This document shows positions 1-8,365 of a DNA stretch of 64,000 nt, piece by piece (positions within the stretch are counted from its first letter, which is position 1; every line of letters starts with the position of its first letter). Source of the DNA: Pseudomonadota bacterium (lineage in GTDB: Bacteria; Pseudomonadota; Gammaproteobacteria; Pseudomonadales; Oceanobacteraceae); assembly GCA_030145845.1 (NCBI GenBank), contig JAIXHJ010000002.1, forward strand, positions 62,001 through 126,000, read 5' to 3'. The notes below the pieces were generated by a model. The model saw only the letters and a program-made list of their open reading frames with translations. It made no database searches and was not told where the DNA came from. The position numbers and the translations under genes were made by a program.

Positions 1-594
1 GACACGTTTACGTTCGGTTATGTCTTTCACCAGCATGACCTTCTGATCGAGTCCGAACTGGGTGATCTGCACCTGCAGGCTGTAGCGCTTGCGGTGGTTG
101 ACGTCGAACTGCAGCGCGTTGGCGTAATTGCCTTTGTTGAAGTAGCGGGTAAAGCGCGGTGCGCGGATCAGGTTGGTGATGTGCTGACCGTTATCGGCTT
201 TGCGCAGGTTCAGCAGGCGGGTGGCGGCACCGTTAAAATTGGTGATATGACCATTCTGGTCGATGATCACCACGCCGTCGTGCAGGGATTCGATGCCCTG
301 ATTGTAACGCTGCAGCTGCTTGGCCTGCTGTGACAGCTTATTCTTGAGGTTCTTTTCGCGCCGGATCAGCTTATCCACACTGTAACCGACCAGCCCGCTG
401 TCCTGTGGTGGCGGTCCCTGGCGGTAACTCCAGCGGAACAGGCTGGCCATGGAGCGGAAGGTCATGATCAGGGCAGCGCTCAGGCCGGCAATCAGCCCCC
501 ATTGGGCAAACCCCAGAGACCAGCCGAGCGCCAGTCCGAGCGTAATAACAACCACAATGCGCAGGATTTCTCTCTGCCAGGCGATCTGATGCAA
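1..594 (-). CDS. phoR: Sensor histidine kinase PhoR (copy 1), 5' part only
   Basis: This is the N-terminal 198 codons of a PhoR-type kinase; the catalytic part lies beyond the left window edge. A TTG at 594 is the likely start: a GGGAG ribosome-binding site in the end of phoB lies about 9 nt upstream, and no ATG fits. Two hydrophobic segments (about residues 11-47) are followed by a charged linker and a PAS domain (about 95-160, with GVVIIDQNGHITNFNGAA). The family senses phosphate limitation with the Pst transporter and phosphorylates PhoB at the inner membrane. It follows phoB copy 1 by 6 nt, so the two are one operon. A second phoBR pair lies at 6325-8326. It could instead answer a related signal, since two copies exist. 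Confidence 0.85.
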   Translation of the reverse strand, partial: MHQIAWQREILRIVVVITLGLALGWSLGFAQWGLIAGLSAALIMTFRSMASLFRWSYRQGPPPQDSGLVGYSVDKLIRREKNLKNKLSQQAKQLQRYNQGIESLHDGVVIIDQNGHITNFNGAATRLLNLRKADNGQHITNLIRAPRFTRYFNKGNYANALQFDVNHRKRYSLQVQITQFGLDQKVMLVKDITERKRV

Positions 595-600
595 CGGCGT

Positions 601-1302
601 TTACTCCCTGCTGTCCTGTGGCGAGAAGCGGTAGCCGGCACCACGTACGGTCTGGATCATCTGATCCTGCTGCTCAATGGACAGGGTTTTGCGCAGACGG
701 CGGATATGGACGTCCACCGTGCGTTCATCAATATACACATTGCCACCCCACACCCGGTCGAGCAGCTGGGAGCGGGAGAAAACCCGGTTCGGGTGCAGCA
801 TAAAAAACTCCAGCAGGCGGAACTCCAGTGGCCCCAGATTCAGCTCATGGTCACCGATGCGGGCGGTCTGGGCATGGCGGTCGAGGGCGATCAGGCCGGC
901 CTGTAGCGGGGCATCGTCCAGCAGGGCATTGGTACGGCGCAGCACGGCGCGTACCCGGGCGACGAGCTCACGGGGCGAAAAAGGTTTGACGATGTAGTCG
1001 TCGGCACCGGACTCGAGACCATTGATGCGGTCATCTTCATCGGTGCGGGCAGTGAGCATGATGACGGGAATATCGGCGGTCAGTTCTTCACGCTTCAGCC
1101 GTCGGGTGAGTTCGATACCGGACAGCATGGGCATCATCCAGTCGAGAATAACCAGATCCGGACGATCATTGATGATCATCTGATGTGCCAGCGTACCGTT
1201 TGCGGCCAGCCGTACGCGGAAGCCGGCCATTTCCAGACAGGTTTGGATCATATCGCAGATTGCAGGCTCGTCATCGACAACGAGAATATAGCCACCGCTC
1301 AC
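601..1302 (-). CDS. phoB: PhoB-family response regulator (copy 1)
   Basis: This is a 233-aa OmpR/PhoB-type response regulator. The receiver domain (residues 1-120) has the acidic pocket D10-D11, the phospho-acceptor aspartate D54 in VILDWMMP and the conserved lysine in IVKPFSP. The C-terminal winged helix (about 130-228) carries the recognition stretch [12 protein letters not shown], which in the family binds Pho boxes. Length is normal. It is cotranscribed with the kinase at 1-594. A weak Pho-box-like direct repeat lies upstream at 1342-1359. It is clearly a paralogue of the regulator at 7628-8326, so which copy is the canonical PhoB cannot be decided from sequence alone; copy 2 has the better Pho box. 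Confidence 0.9.
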   Translation of the reverse strand: MSGGYILVVDDEPAICDMIQTCLEMAGFRVRLAANGTLAHQMIINDRPDLVILDWMMPMLSGIELTRRLKREELTADIPVIMLTARTDEDDRINGLESGADDYIVKPFSPRELVARVRAVLRRTNALLDDAPLQAGLIALDRHAQTARIGDHELNLGPLEFRLLEFFMLHPNRVFSRSQLLDRVWGGNVYIDERTVDVHIRRLRKTLSIEQQDQMIQTVRGAGYRFSPQDSRE

Positions 1303-1341
1303 AAGGGCCCCCGATTCTAAGGCAAATTTCCGGGGGTAATT

Positions 1342-1359
1342 GTGACACTTTTGTGAAGA
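1342..1359 (-). promoter_or_regulatory. Weak Pho-box-like repeat upstream of phoB copy 1
   Basis: On the minus strand TCTTCAC and GTGTCAC are spaced 11 bp centre to centre, as in Pho boxes (consensus CTGTCAT repeated every 11 bp). The second half matches 6/7, the first only 4/7. It lies about 40 bp upstream of the phoB start. No good -10 is seen at the expected spacing, so this is tentative. Confidence 0.3.
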
Positions 1360-1438
1360 TGAGGAACCCGCAGATTCTGCTGAGATCGGGTATTTTTTTC
1401 AGAAAGCGATAAATTTCAGAGGCTTAGCCAAAAAGCTA

Positions 1439-1467
1439 TTGACGCTGGCCGGAGTGGCCTTTAATAT
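1439..1467 (+). promoter_or_regulatory. Sigma-70 promoter of tRNA-Thr
   Basis: TTGACG (1439-1444) and TAATAT (1462-1467) are separated by exactly 17 bp and followed by a C/G-rich discriminator. That arrangement is typical of stable-RNA promoters under stringent control. The tRNA begins 13 bp after the -10 hexamer. Confidence 0.8.
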
Positions 1468-1480
1468 CCCCGCCCACTTA

Positions 1481-1556
<76 letters not shown>

Positions 1557-1560
1557 GTTT

Positions 1561-1590
1561 AAAAGCCCGTCCATTGGACGGGCTTTTTTT
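1561..1590 (+). terminator. Rho-independent terminator of tRNA-Thr
   Basis: A 12-bp stem AAAAGCCCGTCC/GGACGGGCTTTT with an ATT loop is followed by further T residues. It lies 4 nt after the tRNA CCA end. Confidence 0.9.
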
Positions 1591-1605
1591 ATGTCCGGCG
1601 TCGGC

Positions 1606-2085
1606 TCAGAAGTGAAGGCTGAATTCGAGCTGATAGGTTTTGGCGGCAGGGTTGCTGAGGTTATAGCGTATTTCACCGGCCTGAGGGCTGCCCTGATACA
1701 CTTCCCACGCCGTGAGCGCGAGAAATTTCATCACATCGGCCGAATCCTGACGGTCACCAACACTTTCCGGCTGACCGCATGGCCACCATTTACTTTCATG
1801 CAGCCATTCCTGTGAGAACTCTGCTTCAGCCTCGGCACTGCCGGCGGCATAGCTGGCAGAGAACGGCGCAATCAGCGCGAAGCAGGCGGCACAGGGGCGC
1901 AGCCAGCGCTGCTGGCGCAGCGTGCGGCTGAGGACTTTTTCATCCACGTAGCCCAGCGCCATCAGCGCCTGACCCAGGGGTTGGGGCGCACGCTGCTGCA
2001 GCGTCAGAGCTTCCTGCAGTTGGGCTTCGGTAATGGCTTTGCGTCTGAGCAGGAGTTGTCCCAGGCGATGTGGTGTGTGACTCAT
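1606..2085 (-). CDS. Small protein with GspE/MshE N-terminal-like domain and a membrane segment
   Basis: This is a 159-aa protein. Residues 1-60 (RLGQLLLRRKAITEAQLQEAL ... LGQALMALGYV) resemble the N-terminal domain found in GspE/PilB/MshE secretion ATPases; MshEN versions of that fold bind cyclic di-GMP. There is no ATPase domain. A hydrophobic segment at about residues 65-80 ends in SASYAAG, which could be an internal anchor or a late signal-like segment. The remainder is unrecognised. It faces the tRNA-Thr terminator and has a GGAGG-like ribosome-binding site (ggaggtctcc region) just upstream of its ATG. Function unknown; a link to type IV pilus or MSHA-like machinery is speculation from the domain alone. 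Confidence 0.7.
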   Translation of the reverse strand: MSHTPHRLGQLLLRRKAITEAQLQEALTLQQRAPQPLGQALMALGYVDEKVLSRTLRQQRWLRPCAACFALIAPFSASYAAGSAEAEAEFSQEWLHESKWWPCGQPESVGDRQDSADVMKFLALTAWEVYQGSPQAGEIRYNLSNPAAKTYQLEFSLHF

Positions 2086-2235
2086 GGAGACCTCCCGTCC
2101 CGCTGAACACTTTGTTCCAAGAATGGCACCACCTGATCAGAAAACCAGCAGTTTTGTTTTACTGTAAGTTTATATTCGTAACAAAGATGGCACTGTTCTG
2201 TACGCGCTACTAATCTCTTCTGCGGAGGAGAAATC

Positions 2236-2556
2236 ATGAGTCTGATAACAACGATAGCGGGTTATGTCCGGCCACATACGGATGATATTGCACTGGCTCT
2301 GGTGGCGACGCTGCTGGTGATCTTCGGCGATACCATCAATGATCTGGTGCGGAATATGGTCAGGAAGCGGCCGGTCTGGCTGCGGGTCGGAATCTTTATT
2401 GCACTGTGCACCTTTGGGTATGGCGCGTTATCGGTGTGGCTGACGCCACTGCTGGAAAGTTATCTGCGCGGCCTGTCATCGGGGGTCTTTCTGGGGATTG
2501 TTGGTGGCGCATTCATTCTGGTGGGGATTCTGGCGGAGCGTTATCACAGTCGTTGA
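2236..2556 (+). CDS. DUF3392-like inner-membrane protein
   Basis: This is a 106-aa, very hydrophobic protein with three predicted transmembrane segments: about residues 16-33 (ALALVATLLVIFG), 47-68 (LRVGIFIALCTFGYGAL) and 80-101 (SGVFLGIVGGAFILVGILA). The ATLLVIFGDTIN and FGYGALSVWLTPLL stretches resemble the DUF3392 family of small gammaproteobacterial membrane proteins, which has no established function. A good GGAGGAG ribosome-binding site sits 6 nt before the ATG. It is monocistronic; an unusual hairpin-rich intergenic region follows. Confidence 0.75.
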   Translation: MSLITTIAGYVRPHTDDIALALVATLLVIFGDTINDLVRNMVRKRPVWLRVGIFIALCTFGYGALSVWLTPLLESYLRGLSSGVFLGIVGGAFILVGILAERYHSR

Positions 2557-2642
2557 GACAGGGCTGAACGGTAATTTTTTCTGACCGCCCAAAAAAATCG
2601 GGCGGCCAGAACATCCTGTCCTGACCGCCACAGCACCCTAGC

Positions 2643-2807
2643 GCCATCCTGGCTATCTAGAATTTCATCCATCCCTGCCGCTGTCCTTAGCGGAGTTACT
2701 TCCCTGTGGGCGTCCATGACCAAGTACATCGTCCATGACTGCTGTCCGTAGCAGTATCATCCTGATCACTGCAATCCGTGCAGTGCGTCCGTCCCTGTGG
2801 AAGTAAC
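2643..2807. repeat. Array of short hairpins enclosed by a 9-bp long-range stem
   Basis: The intergenic stretch 2557-3039 has no gene. It contains hairpins GCC-atcct-GGC (2643-2653), CCGCT-gtcctt-AGCGG (2678-2693), ACTGCT-gtccgt-AGCAGT (2738-2755) and CACTGCA-atccg-TGCAGTG (2767-2785). All four loops contain TCC. GTTACTTCC (2695-2703) pairs perfectly with GGAAGTAAC (2799-2807), closing a domain around the last two hairpins. Short motifs (cgtccatgac, tccctgtgg) recur between them. It could be a structured RNA, a 3' UTR element or a dispersed stem-loop repeat family. Confidence 0.55.
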
Positions 2808-2967
2808 AATAGCAAAAACCCCCTGCCCGCACAGAGGAGGTTTCCTATACTTACCTGGTGGGTCAGACAATAAAGCTTTATGAAGTCCTTTAAAATCAAT
2901 AGCTTAAGTTATTCTGTATTCGGATTTTCCGTATTGCATGTGTATTTTTACCTAAATGTCCCACTGC

Positions 2968-2989
2968 CTTGTGAGATATATCTCACAAG
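2968..2989. promoter_or_regulatory. 22-bp perfect palindrome (operator candidate)
   Basis: CTTGTGAGATA is followed immediately by its exact reverse complement TATCTCACAAG. It lies about 50 bp upstream of the ATG of the gene at 3040, where a repressor or activator would act. The TGTGA/TCACA half sites are 8 bp apart instead of the 6 bp of CRP sites, so a dimeric regulator of another family is more likely. Confidence 0.6.
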
Positions 2990-3039
2990 CAGATAGGGTA
3001 AAGTCTTAACGGGCTGTTTGCAGGGAATCATTAAACATC

Positions 3040-3849
3040 ATGAGTCAGGTTGTGCCGGTTCCGTCCGGACTTGCGTTTCTGCCACTGGCAGAGGAAGTGA
3101 TTCCTCTGCTCAAGCGCGGAGTTGTTCCGCTGACGGCGCCGGAAGACAGTCAGTTGCCGGGTTATCTGCCACTGGGTTCTGCATCGCGGAGCAGTGTCAG
3201 TCAGCAGGATTACGCCGCGCATATGCAGGCTGAGTTTGAACGCCTGCCGCAGAATCTGCGGTCGCTGCTGACGCTGGATGCGTTTCTGCAGCAGGCGGAA
3301 AGTAAGCGTGCTGATATTGAAGCGGCACTGATCCGCCAGCGTAAGGCGGCGGAAGAAAAGCAGCAAGGCCGGCCAGCGGAATGGCTGTGGCAGCATTTCT
3401 ATTCGGATGCCCATTGTGCGCTGGCCTGGGGACAGAGCGGTTTTAATACGATCTGGCTGGGTGTGGATGCAAGCCAGTGGGACGGTGCTGAGCTCCAGCC
3501 GGTGCAGTACGTCCAGCGCTGGCCGGTATCGTATCCGCAGCGGCTGTTGTGTGATGCGGTGGCGCGCTCCGGGCTGATGCAGCAGCGGCTGATTCTGCCA
3601 CGCGCAGAACTGGATAAGTCGGTGGTTGTCGGCGGCCGGCGTCAGTGGCTGCTGCGCCTGCCGCCGAAAGCGTTACGGGTGGTGTTGATTGGTGCTGGCT
3701 GCGGGCAGCCGCTGCGTCAGCGGCTGCATCAGTTTCTGCGGCAGGATTTCCGTTATCAGCGTATTCCGCTGGGCGAAATGACCGTGCTGGCGGATGGTAT
3801 GGCGTGGCAGTTTCAGGCGCGGCCGTTTACCAGATCGGAAAAGGCCTGA
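3040..3849 (+). CDS. Hypothetical protein, 269 aa
   Basis: I do not recognise this protein. It has no signal peptide or transmembrane segment and is probably cytoplasmic. Residues 80-115 are charged and probably helical (QQAESKRADIEAALIRQRKAAEEKQQGR). The middle is rich in tryptophan (AEWLWQHFYSDAHCALAWGQSG). The C-terminal third contains a possible nucleotide- or strand-turn motif VVLIGAGCGQPL. The 3' end overlaps the 3' end of convergent trmH by 37 bp. A perfect 22-bp palindrome upstream suggests that it is individually regulated. An AGGGA ribosome-binding site is present but distant. Confidence 0.7.
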   Translation: MSQVVPVPSGLAFLPLAEEVIPLLKRGVVPLTAPEDSQLPGYLPLGSASRSSVSQQDYAAHMQAEFERLPQNLRSLLTLDAFLQQAESKRADIEAALIRQRKAAEEKQQGRPAEWLWQHFYSDAHCALAWGQSGFNTIWLGVDASQWDGAELQPVQYVQRWPVSYPQRLLCDAVARSGLMQQRLILPRAELDKSVVVGGRRQWLLRLPPKALRVVLIGAGCGQPLRQRLHQFLRQDFRYQRIPLGEMTVLADGMAWQFQARPFTRSEKA

Positions 3850-4496
3850 GGATCAACCAGTTCGCCGTCTTCCCGCAGTGGCGGGTAAGGCAGGTTATGC
3901 TTGTGGCAGATCTGCGTTACCTGTGGCTGACACCATTCAAATAACAGGCGCTGATACTCATCTGCCGGCAGACGTGGCGCATCAAACATACCGGCTGCCG
4001 CACGCTGACGTTCTGCCTCGCTGAGGATAATCGCGCAGGCGACAGAAACGTTGAACGACAGCGTCATCCCCAGCATCGGAATGATCAGGTGTTCATCTGC
4101 CAGCGCGGCGGCTTCGTCGGATACCCCTTCTTTTTCTGTGCCCAGCAGCAGCGCGGTGGGCTGAGTGAAATCATAGTGACGATAGTCGATGGCGCGGTCA
4201 GTAAAATGGGCGGCGCAGACGCGGAACCCCTGACCTTTCAGTTCACGGATAGCACCACCAACGCTGTCGTGGGTTTTCACATCCACCCAGCTGCCGGCCC
4301 CGGCGGCCTGATTACGTGCCACGCGGTAGGTGTCCCCGTCCCAGACGCAGTGTGCCTGTGGAATCGCAAAGGCATCGCAGGTACGGACAATGGCGGACAG
4401 GTTGCGGTCTTTCTGAACTTCGTCGGTAATGACGGTCAGATCAGGCTGACGCAGACTCAGGGTGCGGTGAATTCTCTCCAGACGTTCGGGCGTCAC
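3813..4496 (-). CDS. trmH: tRNA (guanosine(18)-2'-O)-methyltransferase TrmH
   Basis: TrmH (SpoU) methylates the ribose of G18 in the tRNA D-loop using S-adenosylmethionine. The 227-aa protein matches the family along its length: ERLERIHRTLSLRQPDLTV at the start, the NLSAIVRTCDAF motif, LLLGTEKEGVS, and the SPOUT knot motif IPMLGMTLSFNVSVACAIIL. The C-terminal tail LPYPPLREDGE is also typical. I chose the GTG at 4496 because an AGGAGAGG ribosome-binding site precedes it by 7 nt and family homology starts there; the open frame continues upstream without homology. It converges on the hypothetical gene at 3040-3849. Confidence 0.92.
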   Translation of the reverse strand: MTPERLERIHRTLSLRQPDLTVITDEVQKDRNLSAIVRTCDAFAIPQAHCVWDGDTYRVARNQAAGAGSWVDVKTHDSVGGAIRELKGQGFRVCAAHFTDRAIDYRHYDFTQPTALLLGTEKEGVSDEAAALADEHLIIPMLGMTLSFNVSVACAIILSEAERQRAAAGMFDAPRLPADEYQRLLFEWCQPQVTQICHKHNLPYPPLREDGELVDPQAFSDLVNGRA

Positions 4497-4591
4497 TGGA
4501 TATCCTCTCCTTGCCGGCAGGGGCGTTGGTGATTTGGCGGCCGGCATTGTATAAGGAACGCCGTCGGATGTCTTAAGCGATGGAGTTATCA

Positions 4592-5404
4592 ATGAAAGGA
4601 AACCCTTTCCTCGGCTGGCAGTATGTTGCCCGGGGTTTTTCAATGCTGAAGCAGCCGGGGCTGCGCCGTTATGTGGCTCTGCCGCTGATCATCAATACCC
4701 TGATCATGATTTTTGCCACCTGGTGGGGTGGCAGCCGCATCAGTGGCTGGATTGATCAGCTGGTGGGCTGGCTCCCGGACTGGCTGTCGTGGCTTTACTG
4801 GCTGCTGATGCCGCTGGCGTTGCTGACCCTGTTATTTGTGATGGCTTACTTTTTCAGCACCCTGCTGGTGGCACTGGCCAGTCCGTTCAACGGTCTGCTG
4901 AGTGAAGGGGTGGAGAAGATGTATGGCGAGGTATTGCCGGAAGAATCGGTGCTGTCGCTGGTAAAGCGGACGCTGGGGCGTGAGCTGACCAAGCTGGGTT
5001 ACCTGCTGCCGCGTTATCTGTTGTTATTGCTGGTCAGCTTTATTCCCGGCGTGAATCTGATCAGTCCACTGCTGTGGTTCTGGTTCGGCAGCTGGGTGGT
5101 GGCGCTGCAGTATGTGGATTATTCGTTTGATAACCACGGCCGCAGTTTCCCGGAAGTCCGTCAACAGCTGGCCAGTGATAACCTGACGGCTCTGGGGTTT
5201 GGTGCCCTGATCGCGGGTCTGATGATGATTCCGGTGGTGAACTGGTTTGTTATGCCGGCGGCGGTGATCGGTGCCACGCTGATGCGCTATGAACGTCTGC
5301 CGCTGTCCGGACAGGGCAAAGCGCCGGGCTTCAGCTATGCTGAAAGCAGTAGCGACTCACAAAGGCTCCGACATGGCAGCTCTCAACATTCTGGTCGTGG
5401 ATGA
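4592..5404 (+). CDS. cysZ: CysZ-type sulfate transporter / EI24-family membrane protein
   Basis: CysZ mediates sulfate uptake across the inner membrane for cysteine synthesis. The 270-aa protein shows the family start NPFLGWQYVARGFSMLKQPGLRRYV, a long membrane hairpin (about 23-95), the conserved LLVALASPFNGLLSEGVEK, and paired hydrophobic segments at about 137-180 and 205-235. The ATG at 4592 has a TGGAG ribosome-binding site 6 nt upstream, better than the in-frame ATG at 4580. The last residues are a Ser/Gln-rich tail and the frame runs 32 bp into the following response-regulator gene, so the two are likely translationally coupled. Confidence 0.88.
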   Translation: MKGNPFLGWQYVARGFSMLKQPGLRRYVALPLIINTLIMIFATWWGGSRISGWIDQLVGWLPDWLSWLYWLLMPLALLTLLFVMAYFFSTLLVALASPFNGLLSEGVEKMYGEVLPEESVLSLVKRTLGRELTKLGYLLPRYLLLLLVSFIPGVNLISPLLWFWFGSWVVALQYVDYSFDNHGRSFPEVRQQLASDNLTALGFGALIAGLMMIPVVNWFVMPAAVIGATLMRYERLPLSGQGKAPGFSYAESSSDSQRLRHGSSQHSGRG

Positions 5405-6323
5405 CGCCGCCTTTATCCGTGACCTGGTGAAAAAAGCGGTCCGGGATACTTACCCGGGCTGCGAAATCCACGAAGCCATTGATGGCCGCAAAGCCATCAG
5501 CATCATGAACAGCAAGACGATCAATGCCGTGCTCTGCGACTGGGAAATGCCGGAAGTCTCCGGCATTGAAGTGCTGCAGTGGATGCGTGCTGACGAACGT
5601 TATAAAACCGTCCCCTTTATGATGATCACCAGCCGTGGTGAGCGTGATCATGTGATCAAAGCGGTGCAGGCCGGTGTGTCCGAATACATCGGCAAGCCAT
5701 TCACCAAAGACAATTTCGTCGCCAAGCTGACCAAGCTATTATGGAAACACCTGAAAATCCGCCCGGAGCAGGGCAAATCTGCCGTTGACCCGCGGGCGGC
5801 GGGTAATGCCGGTCTGCTGGGGGCGCAGCCGGTCAGTGATAATAAACCGAAAGGTGGCGATCTGGGCGGTGCGTCAGTGCTGATGGGAGCGGCGGCGAAA
5901 AAGGCCGACGCCGCACCTGCTGCGCCGGGTGGGGAGGAATCCTCCAATGCGGCATTACTGACCGGCACGGCCACGGCCGGGGAAAAACCGAAAGCCAGAA
6001 GCGGCGTGCGTGCCCGTGGGCTGGCCAATGTGCGCTTTGGCTCCGGCAGTACAGCCAAACTGGTGATCAAGGATATCAGCCTGCAGGAGCTGATCGGTGT
6101 TTTCCGCCGTGACAGTGAGCTGCCGGCTCTGCTGGAGCCGGCGGTGCTGGATATCGTCGATCAGGATACCGGTGAGGTGGCGCGGATTAACGGCTATGTG
6201 CGCATGATGCAGGCGCAGGAGCCGCACCCGGAAGCCGAAACCATTCAGATGATCATCCGCTATGTGGATGATGATCCGGAAAAACTGGCCACCCTGTCGC
6301 GCTTTATCGCTAAGGTGCGCTGA
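5373..6323 (+). CDS. Response regulator with CheY receiver and C-terminal PilZ-like domain
   Basis: This is a 316-aa protein. Residues 1-125 are a CheY-type receiver (NILVVDDAAFIRDLVKKAV, phospho-acceptor D in AVLCDWEMPE, T/S in MMITSR, lysine in YIGKPF). A low-complexity Ala/Gly/Lys linker (about 130-205) leads to a C-terminal domain (about 208-316) with RSGVR and DISLQEL, resembling the RxxxR and D/NxSxxG signature of cyclic-di-GMP-binding PilZ domains, although the last glycine is not conserved. The ATG at 5373 is preferred because the receiver begins right after it. It overlaps cysZ by 32 bp and converges on phoR copy 2. A role in motility or surface behaviour is plausible but not shown. 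Confidence 0.8.
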   Translation: MAALNILVVDDAAFIRDLVKKAVRDTYPGCEIHEAIDGRKAISIMNSKTINAVLCDWEMPEVSGIEVLQWMRADERYKTVPFMMITSRGERDHVIKAVQAGVSEYIGKPFTKDNFVAKLTKLLWKHLKIRPEQGKSAVDPRAAGNAGLLGAQPVSDNKPKGGDLGGASVLMGAAAKKADAAPAAPGGEESSNAALLTGTATAGEKPKARSGVRARGLANVRFGSGSTAKLVIKDISLQELIGVFRRDSELPALLEPAVLDIVDQDTGEVARINGYVRMMQAQEPHPEAETIQMIIRYVDDDPEKLATLSRFIAKVR

Positions 6324-6324
6324 T

Positions 6325-7617
6325 TCACAGCTCGCAGACCCGGGCCGGATCGAACGAGCAGCAGAAACGGCTGCCTTTGCCCGGTGTGCTGCTGATTTCC
6401 AGCTCGCCGTCGTGGCGCAGCAGAACGTGTTTGACGATGGCCAGACCGAGTCCGGTGCCGCCGGTATCCTTGCTGCGGCTGGGGTCGGCGCGGTAGAAAC
6501 GTTCGGTCAGTCTGGGAATATGATGGGCGTCGATGCCGATGCCATTATCGGTTACACAGAAGCGTGGCCGGTCGTCGTGCCATTGCCAGTGCACCTGCAC
6601 TTCCCCCCCGTCCGGGGTGTATTTCACCGCATTGAAAACCAGATTGGAAAAGGCGCTGCGCAGTTCGTCGCGGTAGCCTTCCAGTGCTGCCGGGCCGTCA
6701 CAGCTTAAGCTGATGGTATGGCCGCGCTCCTGGCTCAGGGCGCGGGCATCGGCGGTAATCTGCTGCAGCAGAGCGCGGATATCGACCGCGGCCGGCTGCT
6801 CTGTGCCGCTGGTTTCCAGCCGTGACAGGGTCAGCAGATCCTTGATGATGGCTTCCATGCGTTTACTCTGTTCGGCCATCTGGCCAAGAATCCTGCCCCA
6901 GCGCGGGGGCAGCTGATCTTCTGCCATCGCCATGGTTTCGACGTAGCCGGAGAGGACGGTGAGCGGCGTGCGCAGTTCATGGCTGACGTTGGCGACGAAG
7001 TCTTTGCGCATCTGTTCCAGCTGTTTCAGACGGGTCACATCGTGCACCAGAAACAGCCGGTCCCGGCGGCCGAACTGAGTAATATTGAACTGCAGATGAA
7101 TACGCGGATTCACCGGTGAGGCCATGGTCAGTGGCTCGCGGTAGTCAGCGGCATCGAAGTAGGTTTTGAACGCCGGGTCGCGGATCAGATTGGTGATCGG
7201 CTGGCCGACATCGACTGGCGAACGCAGGCCGAGAAAACGCTGGGCTGCCTTATTCCACCATTCCAGATTACCGTGGCTGTCGACCATCAGGACTGCGTCC
7301 TGCAGCGCTGCGGTGGAGTCCTGAATACGGTTAATAATGCCCTGCAGTTTGTGCTGATGCTTGAGGCTGCGCTGCTGCAGACGGCGGGTTTCGGCGAACA
7401 CGGCGCCCCAGATGCCATAGGTGCGGGGCAGCCGTCCGGACTGGCCGGATTCCAGCCAGCGGTGCAGCCGGAACAGCTGCAGCATCTGCCATAACAGGTA
7501 GCCACTGACCACCGCGGTCAGTGCCCAGAGCATATGTTGCAGTGCATAACCGGCGCCGAGGGCGGCGGCCAGCAGAAGCACGATGCGGCGCAATTCCCTG
7601 CGCCAGACGGGGCTCAT
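6325..7617 (-). CDS. phoR: Phosphate regulon sensor kinase PhoR (copy 2)
   Basis: This is a complete 430-aa PhoR. Two adjacent hydrophobic segments (about 10-45) anchor it in the inner membrane. A PAS domain (about 95-180, DAVLMVDSHGNLEWWNKAA) is followed by the HisKA box FVANVSHELRTPLTVLSGYV with the phospho-accepting histidine, and by the HATPase_c domain with the N box (SNLVFNAVKYTPDGGEV), the G1 box VTDNGIGID and the G2 box GGTGLGLAIVKHV. It lies 10 nt downstream of phoB copy 2 and shares its Pho-box promoter. Its 3' end abuts the convergent receiver-PilZ gene. Confidence 0.93.
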   Translation of the reverse strand: MSPVWRRELRRIVLLLAAALGAGYALQHMLWALTAVVSGYLLWQMLQLFRLHRWLESGQSGRLPRTYGIWGAVFAETRRLQQRSLKHQHKLQGIINRIQDSTAALQDAVLMVDSHGNLEWWNKAAQRFLGLRSPVDVGQPITNLIRDPAFKTYFDAADYREPLTMASPVNPRIHLQFNITQFGRRDRLFLVHDVTRLKQLEQMRKDFVANVSHELRTPLTVLSGYVETMAMAEDQLPPRWGRILGQMAEQSKRMEAIIKDLLTLSRLETSGTEQPAAVDIRALLQQITADARALSQERGHTISLSCDGPAALEGYRDELRSAFSNLVFNAVKYTPDGGEVQVHWQWHDDRPRFCVTDNGIGIDAHHIPRLTERFYRADPSRSKDTGGTGLGLAIVKHVLLRHDGELEISSTPGKGSRFCCSFDPARVCEL

Positions 7618-7627
7618 CAGTGAGCCC

Positions 7628-8326
7628 TTAAGAGGCTTTGGTGGAGAAGCGGTAGCCGGTGCCGCGGACTGTCTGAATCAGATGCTCATGGGCTTCACCC
7701 AGCGCTTTGCGCAGACGGCGGATATGTACGTCAACGGTGCGTTCTTCAACGTAAACATTGCCCCCCCAGACCTGATCCAGCAGCTGGGCGCGGGAGTAGG
7801 CACGCTCCTGATGGGTCATAAAGAACTGCAGCAGACGGTATTCGGTCGGACCGATTTCCACCGGCTTGCTGTTTGAGGTTACGCGGTGGCAGACCGGGTC
7901 GAGCATCAGACCGGAAACTTCGATCGGCTCTTCGATTCCCTGCGGTGTGGCACGGCGCAGTACGGCTTTCAGGCGGGCAACCAGCTCACGCGGGGAAAAC
8001 GGCTTGGTGATGTAGTCATCCGCGCCGGCTTCCAGGCCCTGTACCTTATTGTCTTCCTCACCCTTGGCGGTGAGCATAATAATCGGCATTTCAGCGGTCA
8101 GATCATCCCGCTTGAGGCGCCGTGCAAATTCCACTCCGCTGGTGCCGGGCAGCATCCAGTCGAGGAGTACCATATCCGGCTTATGATCAACGATATGCGA
8201 GTGGGCTTCCTGGGCGCTGGCGGCTTCAATACATTCATAGCCAGCCATTTCCAGAGCCACCGCAATCATTTCGCGGATCGGCGCTTCATCATCAACGATT
8301 AATACCGTCTTGCCTGCTTTTGTCAT
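7628..8326 (-). CDS. phoB: Phosphate regulon response regulator PhoB (copy 2)
   Basis: This is a 232-aa PhoB. The receiver has [14 protein letters not shown], the phospho-acceptor in [10 protein letters not shown] and the lysine in [10 protein letters not shown]. The DNA-binding domain ends in [15 protein letters not shown] ... [13 protein letters not shown]. The frame is open for a further 74 codons upstream, but the ATG at 8326 starts the conserved receiver and lies just after the Pho box and -10, so it is preferred. It should activate the phosphate-starvation regulon and its own operon. It is the closest match here to the canonical PhoB, next to ubiA as in Pseudomonas. Confidence 0.94.
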   Translation of the reverse strand: MTKAGKTVLIVDDEAPIREMIAVALEMAGYECIEAASAQEAHSHIVDHKPDMVLLDWMLPGTSGVEFARRLKRDDLTAEMPIIMLTAKGEEDNKVQGLEAGADDYITKPFSPRELVARLKAVLRRATPQGIEEPIEVSGLMLDPVCHRVTSNSKPVEIGPTEYRLLQFFMTHQERAYSRAQLLDQVWGGNVYVEERTVDVHIRRLRKALGEAHEHLIQTVRGTGYRFSTKAS

Positions 8327-8365
8327 AGTCGTCACGCAAGTGTCACATTCCTGTACTGCGCCCGT

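Noticed and set aside
2968..2989. CRP/Vfr binding site
   Set aside because: Half sites TGTGA and TCACA are 8 bp apart instead of 6.
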